Shown here piece after piece: positions 8,658 to 17,044 of a stretch of 64,000 bases of DNA (position 1 is its first letter; every line of letters starts with the position of its first letter). The position numbers and the translations under genes are program-made. Under the pieces are notes generated by a model that made no database searches, was not told the origin of the DNA, and saw only the letters and a program-made list of their open reading frames with translations. The stretch is from Bog-473 sp963788585 (GTDB lineage: Bacteria; Actinomycetota; Acidimicrobiia; Acidimicrobiales; RAAP-2): NCBI GenBank assembly GCA_963788585.1, contig CAWBHA010000003.1, forward strand, positions 2,418,001-2,482,000, written 5' to 3'.

Positions 8658-10071
8658 CTACCCGAGACGGCTGTTGTAGCTCGACAGCGTCTGGTTGACG
8701 TTGGAGGCGGCGGTGGCCACCGCCTTGGCCGGCGACACGCCCTGGGTGAACATGGAGATCTCGGCGTTAAGGACGTCGGTGCGGACGTCGTCGTAGGGAC
8801 CGATGACCGAGCCGGAGGTGGCGGGGGTGTTGGCGCCGTTGTTGATCTCGTTGTAGGCCACCTTGTACTCGGGGTACGTGGCCCACAGGTGCTGGATCGT
8901 CGCCGTCTGCACCGACGACTTGCGCACCGGGATGTACCCGGTGCCCGCCGCCCAGGTGGCCTGGCTCTGCGTGTTCAACAGGTAGGACAGGTAGTCCCAG
9001 GCCGCCGCCTGCTCGAGGGCCGGCACCTTGTTGGAGATGTACACGCCCGACCCGCCCGGCTCGATCCCGCCCTGGACCGAGGAGCTGTAGACGGGGAAGG
9101 CGCCGACGCCGGCCTTGACGCTGGAGTACTGCCCGCTCTGGAGCAGCTTCGTCACCGTGCCCAGGGCGGCCGACGTGTCGATCGTCATGCCGTACTTCCC
9201 GCTCCCCATGCCGAGCAGGTTGTCGTACTGGTCCGGGCCCGTCGACTCGTTGGTGGTGGCATCACCGGACTGCACGAGCTGGGCGAGGTCGGTGAAGACG
9301 GTCAAGGCGACCTTCGAATTGAACGCCTGCTTGGTGGCGCGGGCGCTCCGTCCGTTGCTGTTGTTGACGAAGAGCTGGTTGGCGGTGGCGAGCCACCCCT
9401 CGAATCTCCGAGGGGTCGAGCAGGAGGCCCATGCCGCTGCCCGTGGCCTTGAGCGCCTTGGCGTCGGCGAGCAGCTGGGTGAGCGTCGTCGGCGGGTCGG
9501 CGGGGTTGAGGCCGGCCTTGGTGAACGCGTTCTCGTTGTAGTACAGGATCGGGGCCGAGACGGCGAAGGGCAGCGCCCACTGGACGCCGTTCACCTTCCA
9601 GTAGGCCAGCGGACGCGGCAGGTAGTCGCTGGTCGAGTACTTGGCGGCGTTCATGCACGACTGCACGGGCAGGAAGGAGCTGGTGTCGATGGCGGCCTGC
9701 GTGCGCTGGTCCTCGAGCTGGACGGCAGCCGGCAGCTGGCCGTTCGTCAGGCCGGCCAGGTACTTCTCCCAGGTGTCGTCGTACCCCGCCTGCGTCACCA
9801 GCGTGACGTGGACCTTCGACTGGGACGAATTGAAGCTGCTCGTGATGGACTGCAGCGTGGTCAGGTTGGCCTCCGCGGCGGACTCCCAGAAGGTGATGCC
9901 CACCACGCCCTTGTGGTTGGCGAGCGCCTTGAGGTTGCACGAGGGGAGACTGGCCGCGCCGGCGGACGTGCTGCCGACGGCGAGCGTCACCGAGGTCGTG
10001 GCCGTCACGGCCGCTGCGGCGCAGAGCGCGGCGGCGGCGAGGCGGGAGAGGGAGCGACGAGGAGCGCGCAT
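8658..10071 (-). CDS. ABC importer solute-binding protein, UgpB/sugar type, frame interrupted once
   Basis: Extracytoplasmic binding subunit (about 470 aa after repair) for the permeases and ATPase encoded to its right. ATG 10071 opens a signal peptide (RRSLSRLAAAALCAAAAV to about residue 40). The mature part reads GITFWESAAEANLTTLQSIT, FNSSQSKVHV, GQLPAAVQLEDQ, VQWALPFAVSAPILYYNENA and DPPTTLTQLLADAKALK, all family-1 binding-protein features close to UgpB. The frame breaks near 9405: after GMGLLLDPS, deleting one base continues as RFEGWLATANQLFVNN to the stop at 8658. The substrate could be glycerol-3-phosphate or a sugar; glpK elsewhere in the window favours a glycerol compound only weakly. 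Confidence 0.82.
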
Positions 10072-10145
10072 GGGTATTGCCTACCACCCGAGGGGGGGCC
10101 GAACCCGGCACCCACGTCGAGTTTGCCCAGTGTTCACCGTTCCCC

Positions 10146-11033
10146 TCACTTCACCGCGCCCGCCGTGAGGCTGCGCACGAGCTGCTTCTGGAACACGACC
10201 AGCAGGATCAGCAACGGCACGAACGCGATGACGGCGCCGGCGAGCGACACAGGGATCTGGCTGACCTGGGACCCGAGGAGCTCCTTCAAGCCGATCTGGA
10301 TTGTGTAGAGCGGCGTCGTGCCCCCGGTGGACACCAGCGGCCAGAGGTACTGGTTCCACGCGCCGAGGAACGAGAACACGGCCAGGGCGGCGAGCGCCGG
10401 GCGGGCCAGGGGGACGGCGACCCGCGTCATGAAGCGCAGGTGCCCGTACCCGTCCAGGACGGCGGCCTCCTGCAGGTCGCGCGGGATCTGCAGGAAGGCC
10501 TGGCGGAGCAGGAAGATGCCGAAGCCGGTGGCCAGGAACGGGATGGAGAGTCCGGCATAGGTGTTGAACCAGTGGAGGGACGTGATCGTGTCGAGGTTGG
10601 TGATGAAGGTCACCTCGAGCGGGATCATCAGCGTGACCAGGCACAGCACGAAGAGGGTGCGCTTGAAGGGGAAGCGGAGGAAGGCGAACGCGTAGGCGGC
10701 CAGGATCGACGTGACCAGCTGCCCGACCACGACGATGGCCGTCATGATGATCGAGGTGACCATGTACTTCGAGATCCCACCCGTGGTCCACGCCGCCGTG
10801 TAGTCGTGCCACTGCGGGTGGGTCGGGATGAGCGGCGGCGGCTGCTCCACGAGCTGGTCCGGGATGAGCAGCGAGTTGACGATCGTCACGTAGATCGGGA
10901 AGAGCACGACGACCGCCGCCGCGGTGAGGATGGTGTAGCTGCCGATGGTGCGCAGCCGCCGCCTGGGCCGCCGCAACGGCGCGGCGCCTGCACCGACCGA
11001 CGAGGCGATTGCCGGCGCGTCCTCAGCGGGCAT
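10146..11033 (-). CDS. ABC importer permease, UgpE family
   Basis: Inner-membrane permease of the glycerol-3-phosphate/sugar importer (295 aa). Six hydrophobic segments start with SYTILTAAAVVVLFPIYVTI. FFLRFPFKR-type FAFLRFPFKRTLFVLCLVTL and QIPRDLQEAAVLDGYGHLRF (EAA coupling loop) are typical of UgpE/MalG-like subunits. The loop is followed by ALAVFSFLGAWNQYLWPL. The ATG at 11033 overlaps the previous permease gene by 11 bases. The 74-base gap to the binding-protein gene holds a seven-G run and no gene. Confidence 0.85.
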   Translation of the reverse strand: MPAEDAPAIASSVGAGAAPLRRPRRRLRTIGSYTILTAAAVVVLFPIYVTIVNSLLIPDQLVEQPPPLIPTHPQWHDYTAAWTTGGISKYMVTSIIMTAIVVVGQLVTSILAAYAFAFLRFPFKRTLFVLCLVTLMIPLEVTFITNLDTITSLHWFNTYAGLSIPFLATGFGIFLLRQAFLQIPRDLQEAAVLDGYGHLRFMTRVAVPLARPALAALAVFSFLGAWNQYLWPLVSTGGTTPLYTIQIGLKELLGSQVSQIPVSLAGAVIAFVPLLILLVVFQKQLVRSLTAGAVK

Positions 11034-11973
11034 ATTGCACCCTCCGCTCCAAGAAGCGCATCTGCAGGATCGTGAGCCCGAGCAGGAGGAGGAACAGGAC
11101 GGTGGCCATGATCGCCGCTGCGCCCGGGTTGTTGTCGACCTCCAAGGTGTTGATGATGTTGTAGATGAGGACGTTCGTGTGCAGGCGCACGGCGTTCTCC
11201 GACGTGATGAGGATGTCGACCGCGCCGAAGGACTGGAAGGCGAAGATCGTCCCGACCACCACGGCGAAGAAGATGGTGGGGGAGAGCAGGGGCACGGTCA
11301 TACGCCAGAACCGGGTCCAGGCGCCGGCGCCGTCGATACGCGCCGCCTCGAGCAACTCGTCGGGGACCGTCTGCAGTCCGGCCAGCATGATGATGAAGGA
11401 GAGGCCGAGGAACTGCCAGATGGAGATCAACGCCACGGCGGGCAGGGCCCACGTCGTGCTCTCGAGCGCGGGCGGGTTGGGGTTGATGCCGAGCCACGGC
11501 AAGAAGCCCACCACCGGATTGAGCAGGGTCCCGAAGATCACCGAGGCAACGGCGACCGAGCTGACGACGGTCGACGAGAAGATCACCCGGTAGACGGCGA
11601 TCCCCTTGAGCTTGCGGTGCGCGGCGACGGCCAGCAGCAGGCCGAACAGGAGGCTGATGGGCACCACGAGGAGCACGTAGAGGAACGTCGTGACGAGGCT
11701 CTCGGTGAACTGGGTCGAGGTGATCGTCGGGATGATCTGGCTCAGTCCGACGAAGTGTGCCGGCAGGCCGGGCACCGGGGGCGTCTCGTAGAGCATCAGC
11801 TTGAAGTTGCGGAAGAAGGGATAGAACGAGAAGGCGATGAAGACGGCCATCGCCGGGACCAGCAGCAGGTAGCCGAGGCCTGCCTCCCGGCGCCGTCGCG
11901 CCCGCAGCCCGTGCGTCCGTGCGCCGGTCCCTGCGCCCTCGGGCTTCGCCGTCGTGGTGTCGGTCGCCGTCAC
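11023..11973 (-). CDS. ABC importer permease, UgpA family
   Basis: Partner permease (316 aa). I start it at GTG 11973, which overlaps the stop of the ATPase gene (GTGA); the open frame upstream lies inside that gene. A 37-residue basic N-terminus precedes LGYLLLVPAMAVFIAFSFYP. Later come VFGLLLAVAAHRK-like FGLLLAVAAHRKLKG and the EAA loop VPDELLEAARIDGAGAWTRF, followed by WRMTVPLLSPTIFF. This order of segments matches UgpA/MalF-type subunits. With UgpE it would form the membrane channel. Confidence 0.85.
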   Translation of the reverse strand: MTATDTTTAKPEGAGTGARTHGLRARRRREAGLGYLLLVPAMAVFIAFSFYPFFRNFKLMLYETPPVPGLPAHFVGLSQIIPTITSTQFTESLVTTFLYVLLVVPISLLFGLLLAVAAHRKLKGIAVYRVIFSSTVVSSVAVASVIFGTLLNPVVGFLPWLGINPNPPALESTTWALPAVALISIWQFLGLSFIIMLAGLQTVPDELLEAARIDGAGAWTRFWRMTVPLLSPTIFFAVVVGTIFAFQSFGAVDILITSENAVRLHTNVLIYNIINTLEVDNNPGAAAIMATVLFLLLLGLTILQMRFLERRVQYAR

Positions 11974-13106
11974 GGCCCGTCCCCGAGGCGCAGGCCGGAC
12001 GTGGCGTCGAAGAGGTGGTAGGCGCTCGGATCGGGGTCGACGGCGATGCGGACGGCCTCGCCCAGCCCGGGCTTGGGCGCGTTCGGTCCCTGGCGCACGA
12101 TGATCCGCGTGTCGTTCTCGGTGTGGCAGATCACGTGCGTCTCGGCGCCGAGCAGCTCGACGAGGATCACGGTCGCCGAGATGGGCCCGTCCGCGCTGAG
12201 GTGCAGCACCTCGGGACGCAGCCCGAGCACGACGTCCGGCCCGGCGCCGCGGATGGCGTCGGCGACCGGCGCCGGCAACGGCACCGAGGAACCAGGGAAG
12301 TCCACGCACAGGGTGCCGGACGTGCCCGGCGCGCGCGGTGGATCACTCGGCGCGCCGCCGCAGTCGACGAGGGTGCCCTCGAGCAGGTTCATTCCCGGAC
12401 TGCCGAGGAAATGGGCGACGAAGGAGTTGGCCGGCCGGGCGTAGAGGGCCTCGGGCGTGGCCACCTGCTGGAGCTTGCCCTCGCTCATCACGGCGATGCG
12501 GTGGCCCATCGTCATCGCCTCGACCTGGTCGTGGGTGACGTAGATGGTCGTGGTCGACAGCCGCGACTGCAGCTCCGCGATTTCGGCGCGCGTCTGCACG
12601 CGCAGTGCCGCGTCGAGGTTCGACAGCGGCTCGTCCATCAGGAAGACGAGCGGCTCGCGCACGATGGCCCGGGCCAGCGCGACCCGTTGGCGCTGGCCGC
12701 CCGAGAGCTGGCTCGGCTTGCGGTCGAGCAGCGTGCCCAGGCCGAGCGTCTCGGCGGCGTGCTGCACCTTCGTCCGCCGCTCTTCCTTCTCGACGCCGCG
12801 TTGGCGCAGCGGGAACTCGATGTTCCTTGCCACCGTCAAGTGCGGGTAGAGGGCGTAGCTTTGGAAGACCATGGCCACGTCGCGGTCCTTGGGGTCGACT
12901 TCGTTGACCACGCGCGCGCCGATAGAGACGACGCCCTCGGTCACGTCCTCGAGGCCGGCGACCAGCCGCAGCGCGGTCGTCTTGCCACAGCCCGAGGACC
13001 CGAGCAACACCAGCAGCTCGCCGTCGGGGACCTCCAACGAGAGGTCGTCGACCGCGATGGTGTCCCCGAAGCGCTTGGTGACCCCGTCGAAGCTGACCTG
13101 TGCCAA
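11970..13106 (-). CDS. ABC importer ATPase, UgpC/MsmK family
   Basis: ATPase of the glycerol-3-phosphate/sugar importer (378 aa). A TTG start at 13106 (MAQVSFDGVTKRFGD) is chosen because AAGGAG lies just upstream and it gives the family's standard N-terminus; the open frame beyond is low-complexity. Motifs: Walker A GSSGCGKTT, signature LSGGQRQR, Walker B VFLMDEPLSNLD, switch VTHDQVEAMT. The C-terminal 130 residues are the regulatory TOBE/OB region seen in MalK, UgpC and MsmK (VVLGLRPEVLHLS). It is the first gene of the operon, which is unusual: order is ATPase, UgpA, UgpE, binding protein. Confidence 0.88.
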   Translation of the reverse strand: MAQVSFDGVTKRFGDTIAVDDLSLEVPDGELLVLLGSSGCGKTTALRLVAGLEDVTEGVVSIGARVVNEVDPKDRDVAMVFQSYALYPHLTVARNIEFPLRQRGVEKEERRTKVQHAAETLGLGTLLDRKPSQLSGGQRQRVALARAIVREPLVFLMDEPLSNLDAALRVQTRAEIAELQSRLSTTTIYVTHDQVEAMTMGHRIAVMSEGKLQQVATPEALYARPANSFVAHFLGSPGMNLLEGTLVDCGGAPSDPPRAPGTSGTLCVDFPGSSVPLPAPVADAIRGAGPDVVLGLRPEVLHLSADGPISATVILVELLGAETHVICHTENDTRIIVRQGPNAPKPGLGEAVRIAVDPDPSAYHLFDATSGLRLGDGP

Positions 13107-13295
13107 CGTGCTCCTTTCGGTCGGCCGGCGGCGGGCTTCGGTCGATCGGTGTGTCGCACGGTAGCGGGGCACGGGCGACCGGGCACGGGCGGCGGGCCGG
13201 GGCAGCGGACGCGGGCAGGCGGCTGGGGCAGCGAATGCGGGCAGCGGGCACGGGCCGCAGCCGGGGGGGGCGGACACCGAACGTTCAGGCGCGGC

Positions 13296-13730
13296 TCAGG
13301 TGGCCGGGATCCGCCACCCCATTGCTTCGGCGATCTCCTTGCAGGTGGGGCAGAGGCCGTAGCGGCCGGGGTCGCGCCCGGGCACCCACTCCTTGCCGCA
13401 CAGCGCACGGACCGGCGTGCGGTTGACGATGCCCTCGACCACGCTCGGGCCCGTCGAGACGAACTCGGACCCGCCCTTGGGCGTGTAGCCCTCCAGCACG
13501 ATGTGGGCCATCCGGTCGTGGTCGCCCTCGTCGAGGTCGGGCGCCGGTCGCGCCGGAGCCAGCGTCGTCGACCCTGCCTGCCCGGGGACGGGCTCGTCTG
13601 CTCCAGGCCCCACGGGTCCAGCGTAGACATCTGCCCAGGGCTCTGACCTGGTCCTGGCCGCCCCGCGTTTCCGCCTCCGCCTGACCTGGGGGCGGGCCCC
13701 TGCCCGCACGGGAATCAGGGCCGCACCCAT
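13296..13730 (-). CDS. DUF3039 family protein
   Basis: Small actinobacterial protein of unknown function. The C-terminal half carries the family signature: VVEGIVNRTPVRALCGKEWV, then RDPGRYGLCPTCKEIAEAM, with three cysteines (ALCGK and CPTC) that look like a metal-binding site. The N-terminal 50 residues are basic and low in complexity, so the real start may be a GTG within them (about 13616) instead of ATG 13730. It is divergent from lon, sharing a 53-base spacer. DUF3039 proteins are usually about 80-110 residues long. Confidence 0.75.
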   Translation of the reverse strand: MGAALIPVRAGARPQVRRRRKRGAARTRSEPWADVYAGPVGPGADEPVPGQAGSTTLAPARPAPDLDEGDHDRMAHIVLEGYTPKGGSEFVSTGPSVVEGIVNRTPVRALCGKEWVPGRDPGRYGLCPTCKEIAEAMGWRIPAT

Positions 13731-13783
13731 ATGGTTGACCAGTCAGAGGATATTGCCATTACGGCATTACAAAAGGACACCCA
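13731..13783 (+). promoter_or_regulatory. lon upstream region with ribosome site
   Basis: The 53-base spacer between the DUF3039 gene and lon is AT-rich. TTGACC at 13735-13740 is a candidate -35. A -10 at the usual distance is not clear. AAAAGGA at about 13770-13776 is the ribosome site for ATG 13784. I saw no HspR-type inverted repeat. Confidence 0.35.
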
Positions 13784-16159
13784 ATGACGAACGAGAACGT
13801 GACACTCCCATTGCTTCCCCTCACCTCAGGTGTGGTGCTGCCCGGGATGGTCTTCACGATGGCCCTGGAGTCCGATGAGGCCCGGGCCGCCGTCGAGGCT
13901 GCCCGTTCCGCCGGAGGCCGCCTGCTGCTCGTGCCCCACATCGAGGGCCGCTTCGCCAGCGTCGGGGTGATCGCCGAGGTGCTGGAGGAGGGCGACCTGC
14001 CCGGCGGGCTGCCCGCCGTGGCCATCCGGGGTGACCGGCGCGCCGTGATCGGGACCGGTGTCCCGGGGACCGGTGACGCCCTGTGGGTCGAGGCCGAGCC
14101 CCTGGACGAGCCCGAGCCGACACCGGCCGCCAACGAACTGGCGCGGGAGTACCGCGCCGTGCTCGAGAACATCTTGCACACCCGGGGTGCTGGTCGCATC
14201 GCGGCCCAACTGCGCGAGGTCACCGAGCCGAGCCGCCTCGCCGACGTGTCGGGCTATTCGCCCGACCTGTCGCTGAGCCAGAAGGTCGAGGTCCTCGAGA
14301 CCCGCGACGTCGAGACGCGGCTTCGTCTCGTGCTCGGCTGGGCGCGTGACACGCTCGCCGACCTCACGTTGCGGGAGAAGATCAAGAGCGACGTCGAAGA
14401 AGGCATGGAGAAGACACAGCGCGAGTTCCTGTTGCGTCGACAGCTCGATGCCATCCGCAAGGAGCTGAACCAGCTCAGCGGGAGCGAAGGGAGCGAGGAC
14501 GACCCCGACGACTACCGGGCCAAGCTCGACAAGCGCGACCTGCCCGAAGCCGTCCACAAGGCCGTCGAGCGCGAGATCGACAAGCTCGAGCGCACGAACG
14601 ACCAGAGCCCGGAGACGGGCTGGATCCGCACGTGGCTCGACACCGTCTTCGAGATCCCCTGGGGAGTGGAGTCAGAGGACCGGCTCGACGTCGCCGAGGC
14701 GTCGCGCATCCTCGAAGCCGACCACGACGGGTTGGAGGACGTGAAGGAGCGCATCCTCGAGCACCTGGCCGTGCGCAAGCTGCAGGCCGAGCGTGGGCTC
14801 GTGCCCGTGGACGGACGCGGCTCCGGCGCCATCCTGGCCCTCGTGGGCCCGCCGGGCGTCGGCAAGACGTCGCTCGGTGAGTCCGTGGCAAACGCGCTCG
14901 GTCGGAAGTTCGTGCGTGTCTCGCTCGGCGGGGTGCGCGACGAGGCCGAGATCCGTGGTCACCGCCGCACCTACGTGGGGGCCCAGGCGGGCCGCCTGGT
15001 CCGCGCGCTGCGCGAGGCCGGGACCATGAACCCGGTCATCGTGCTCGACGAGGTCGACAAGATCGGCTCCGACTACCGGGGTGACCCGTCGTCGGCGCTG
15101 CTCGAGGTGCTCGATCCCGCGCAGAACCACACGTTCCGTGATCACTACCTCGAGGTCGACCTCGACCTGTCGCGGGTGCTGTTCATCGCGACGGCCAACG
15201 TCGTCGAGACCATCCCCGGGCCGTTGCTCGACCGGATGGAGGTCATCCGGATCGACGGGTACACCGAGTCCGAGAAGGTCTCGATCGCCAGGCACCACCT
15301 CCTGCGGCGGCAGCTCGAGCGGGCCGCCCTGCGCGAGGACGAGGTGCAGATCAGCGACGACGCGCTCCGCGCCGTCGTCGCCGACTACACACGGGAAGCC
15401 GGTGTCCGGAATCTCGAGCGGGAGCTCGGCAAGTTGCTGCGCAAGGTGGCGACCAAGCTGGCCTCCGGCGAGCGTGAGGCTCCGGTCGCGGTGGAGAAGG
15501 ACGACGTGCGTGGCTGGCTGGGCCGGCCGCACTTCTTCTTCGAAGCTGCCGACCGCACCAGCGTGCCCGGCGTGGTCACCGGCCTCGCCGTGACCGGCGC
15601 GGGAGGCGACGTCCTCTTCGTCGAGGCCAGCGTCTCCGACGGTCCCGAGGGGCTCACCCTCACGGGCCAGCTGGGTGACGTCATGAAGGAGTCGGCCGAG
15701 ATCGCCCTCTCCTATGTGCGATCGCACGCCGAGGAGCTCGGGATCGACCCGGGTGCCTTCACCGGCAAGCGGTTCCACGTGCACGTCCCCGCCGGCGCCG
15801 TCCCCAAGGACGGCCCGTCGGCCGGCGTCACCATGACGACCGCGTTGGTCAGCCTGCTGCGCGGGGTGCCCGTGCGGTCGGTGGTCGGCATGACCGGCGA
15901 GGTCACGCTGCAAGGCCGGGTGCTGCCCATCGGCGGGGTCAAGCAGAAGGTGCTGGCCGCCCACCGGGCAGGACTCACGGAAGTCGTGCTGCCCGAGCGC
16001 AACGGCCCGGACCTCGAGGACGTGCCCGAGGAGGTGCGGAACGTCATGACGTTCCACCTCGCCGGCACGATCGCCGACGTCCTCGGGCCGGCGCTGTCGG
16101 GAACGGACGCGTCGGCGCAGGCTGCGGCCCCCAGCTCTGAGCTGGGCGCCGCGGCCTGA
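13784..16159 (+). CDS. lon: ATP-dependent Lon protease
   Basis: Cytoplasmic AAA+ protease for misfolded and regulatory proteins (791 aa, the usual length). The N-terminal LAN domain opens LPLLPLTSGVVLPGMV. The helical region contains EFLLRRQLDAIRKEL. The AAA module has Walker A GPPGVGKTS (355-363), Walker B VIVLDEVDKIGSDYRGD and sensor region FIATANVVETIPGPLLDRME. The proteolytic domain has the catalytic serine in PKDGPSAGVTM (Ser679) and lysine in GGVKQK (Lys722), the same numbering as in E. coli Lon. AAAAGGA precedes the ATG. It is followed after 19 bases by a DUF2630 gene. Confidence 0.97.
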   Translation: MTNENVTLPLLPLTSGVVLPGMVFTMALESDEARAAVEAARSAGGRLLLVPHIEGRFASVGVIAEVLEEGDLPGGLPAVAIRGDRRAVIGTGVPGTGDALWVEAEPLDEPEPTPAANELAREYRAVLENILHTRGAGRIAAQLREVTEPSRLADVSGYSPDLSLSQKVEVLETRDVETRLRLVLGWARDTLADLTLREKIKSDVEEGMEKTQREFLLRRQLDAIRKELNQLSGSEGSEDDPDDYRAKLDKRDLPEAVHKAVEREIDKLERTNDQSPETGWIRTWLDTVFEIPWGVESEDRLDVAEASRILEADHDGLEDVKERILEHLAVRKLQAERGLVPVDGRGSGAILALVGPPGVGKTSLGESVANALGRKFVRVSLGGVRDEAEIRGHRRTYVGAQAGRLVRALREAGTMNPVIVLDEVDKIGSDYRGDPSSALLEVLDPAQNHTFRDHYLEVDLDLSRVLFIATANVVETIPGPLLDRMEVIRIDGYTESEKVSIARHHLLRRQLERAALREDEVQISDDALRAVVADYTREAGVRNLERELGKLLRKVATKLASGEREAPVAVEKDDVRGWLGRPHFFFEAADRTSVPGVVTGLAVTGAGGDVLFVEASVSDGPEGLTLTGQLGDVMKESAEIALSYVRSHAEELGIDPGAFTGKRFHVHVPAGAVPKDGPSAGVTMTTALVSLLRGVPVRSVVGMTGEVTLQGRVLPIGGVKQKVLAAHRAGLTEVVLPERNGPDLEDVPEEVRNVMTFHLAGTIADVLGPALSGTDASAQAAAPSSELGAAA

Positions 16160-16166
16160 GGCCGGG

Positions 16167-16172
16167 CAGACT
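16167..16172 (+). promoter_or_regulatory. Possible leaderless -10 (CAGACT) before the DUF2630 gene
   Basis: CAGACT ends exactly six bases before the ATG at 16179. It is a near match to the TAnnnT hexamers found at the same distance before other genes here. It would give the DUF2630 gene its own transcript. Confidence 0.35.
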
Positions 16173-16178
16173 GTCCCC

Positions 16179-16421
16179 ATGGACGACAAGGAGATCGTGC
16201 ACCGCATCAGCGAGCTGGCGGCCGAGGAGCAGCGGCTCGAGGAGGCGCACGTCGGTGAGGGACTGAGCGGCGACGAGCTGGCCCGCAAGCGGGATCTCGA
16301 GATCACGCTGGACCGGCTGTGGGACATGCTGCGGCAGCGCCGCGCCAAGAGGAGCGCCGGCCAGGACCCCGACGCGGCCGAGGAGCGTCCGGCCGGCACC
16401 GTCGAGGGGTACTTGCAGTAG
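16179..16421 (+). CDS. DUF2630 family protein
   Basis: Small, very charged, mainly helical protein (80 aa) of the actinobacterial DUF2630 family: DKEIVHRISELAAEEQRLEE, then RKRDLEITLDRLWDMLRQRR and a tail ending GTVEGYLQ. No function is established. The heptad-like pattern suggests a short coiled coil. It lies just after lon on the same strand and before a strong hairpin. Confidence 0.85.
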   Translation: MDDKEIVHRISELAAEEQRLEEAHVGEGLSGDELARKRDLEITLDRLWDMLRQRRAKRSAGQDPDAAEERPAGTVEGYLQ

Positions 16422-16447
16422 CCGGTCGGGTCGGCGTCGTCGGCTCG

Positions 16448-16490
16448 GCCGGCGTCTCCGCCCCGGCGTCTCCGCCCCGGAGACGCCGGC
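16448..16490. terminator. Strong hairpin between convergent genes
   Basis: The 12-base arm CCGGCGTCTCCG (16463-16474) pairs perfectly with 16478-16489 across a CCC loop. A second copy of the left arm at 16448-16460 can pair over 13 bases with the same right arm (16478-16490). There is no T-run. It sits between the ends of two convergent genes, so it may stop transcription from both sides. Confidence 0.6.
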
Positions 16491-16961
16491 TCAGTCCGGC
16501 GGCATCCTTCGGTTGAGCGCAGGCCACGCCATGCCGGCAAGGCCGCGTAGGTTCGCGATGGTCACGTCGAGCCAGTCGAAGGAATCGCGCCAGACGGCGA
16601 TCTGCCCGTCGCGCACCACGAAGCGTCCATAGACCCAGAACCGTGCGGCGAAGCGCCCGAAGCTGAGTTCGTCGACCCGGTCCGTCAGCACCACGTCACC
16701 CTCCGCGGCGACGTGGTTGAGGTGGACGTTGAAGCCCATCCGACCAGGCCGCAGAACGGGTCGGGCCACCTGCTCGAGACGGTCCTTGCCGTAGAGCGTC
16801 GGGAGCGAGACGTTCTCGTAGACGAGGTCGTCGGCGACGAGGTCGAGCGCCGCATCGACGTCGTAGCGCGCCAGCGCGCGCAGGAACGCCACGACGATGT
16901 CCACCGGTTCGTCGAGCGTCTGTGTTCGGCGTGACGGCTCAGGACTGGATGCGGTCGTCAT
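16491..16961 (-). CDS. Limonene-1,2-epoxide hydrolase-like protein
   Basis: Predicted hydrolase of the LEH branch of the NTF2/SnoaL fold (156 aa). The catalytic Asp-Arg-Asp set of LEH is visible: Arg95 and Asp97 in VVLTDRVDEL, and Asp126 in IAVWRDSFDW (family numbering R99, D101, D132). LYGKDRLEQVARPVL and ARFWVYGRFVVRDG are also family features. ATG 16961 is eight bases after CAGAAT, a possible -10. The natural substrate is unknown; LEH-like proteins in actinobacteria often act on other epoxides. Confidence 0.78.
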   Translation of the reverse strand: MTTASSPEPSRRTQTLDEPVDIVVAFLRALARYDVDAALDLVADDLVYENVSLPTLYGKDRLEQVARPVLRPGRMGFNVHLNHVAAEGDVVLTDRVDELSFGRFAARFWVYGRFVVRDGQIAVWRDSFDWLDVTIANLRGLAGMAWPALNRRMPPD

Positions 16962-17044
16962 AGGTCCCCATTCTGCGTCGTCGGAACATGGCGGGTCGAA
17001 CTGCGGACCCCGGCCCGATCGTCGAAGTCCACCCTCCTCTCTCG

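Noticed and set aside
13731..13783. HspR/HAIR heat-shock operator before lon
   Set aside because: No CTTGAGT-N7-ACTCAAG-like inverted repeat is present in the spacer.
14672..16540. Long open frame antisense to lon
   Set aside because: Low-complexity, Arg/His/Val-rich product mirroring lon; Lon itself is complete with both active-site motifs.
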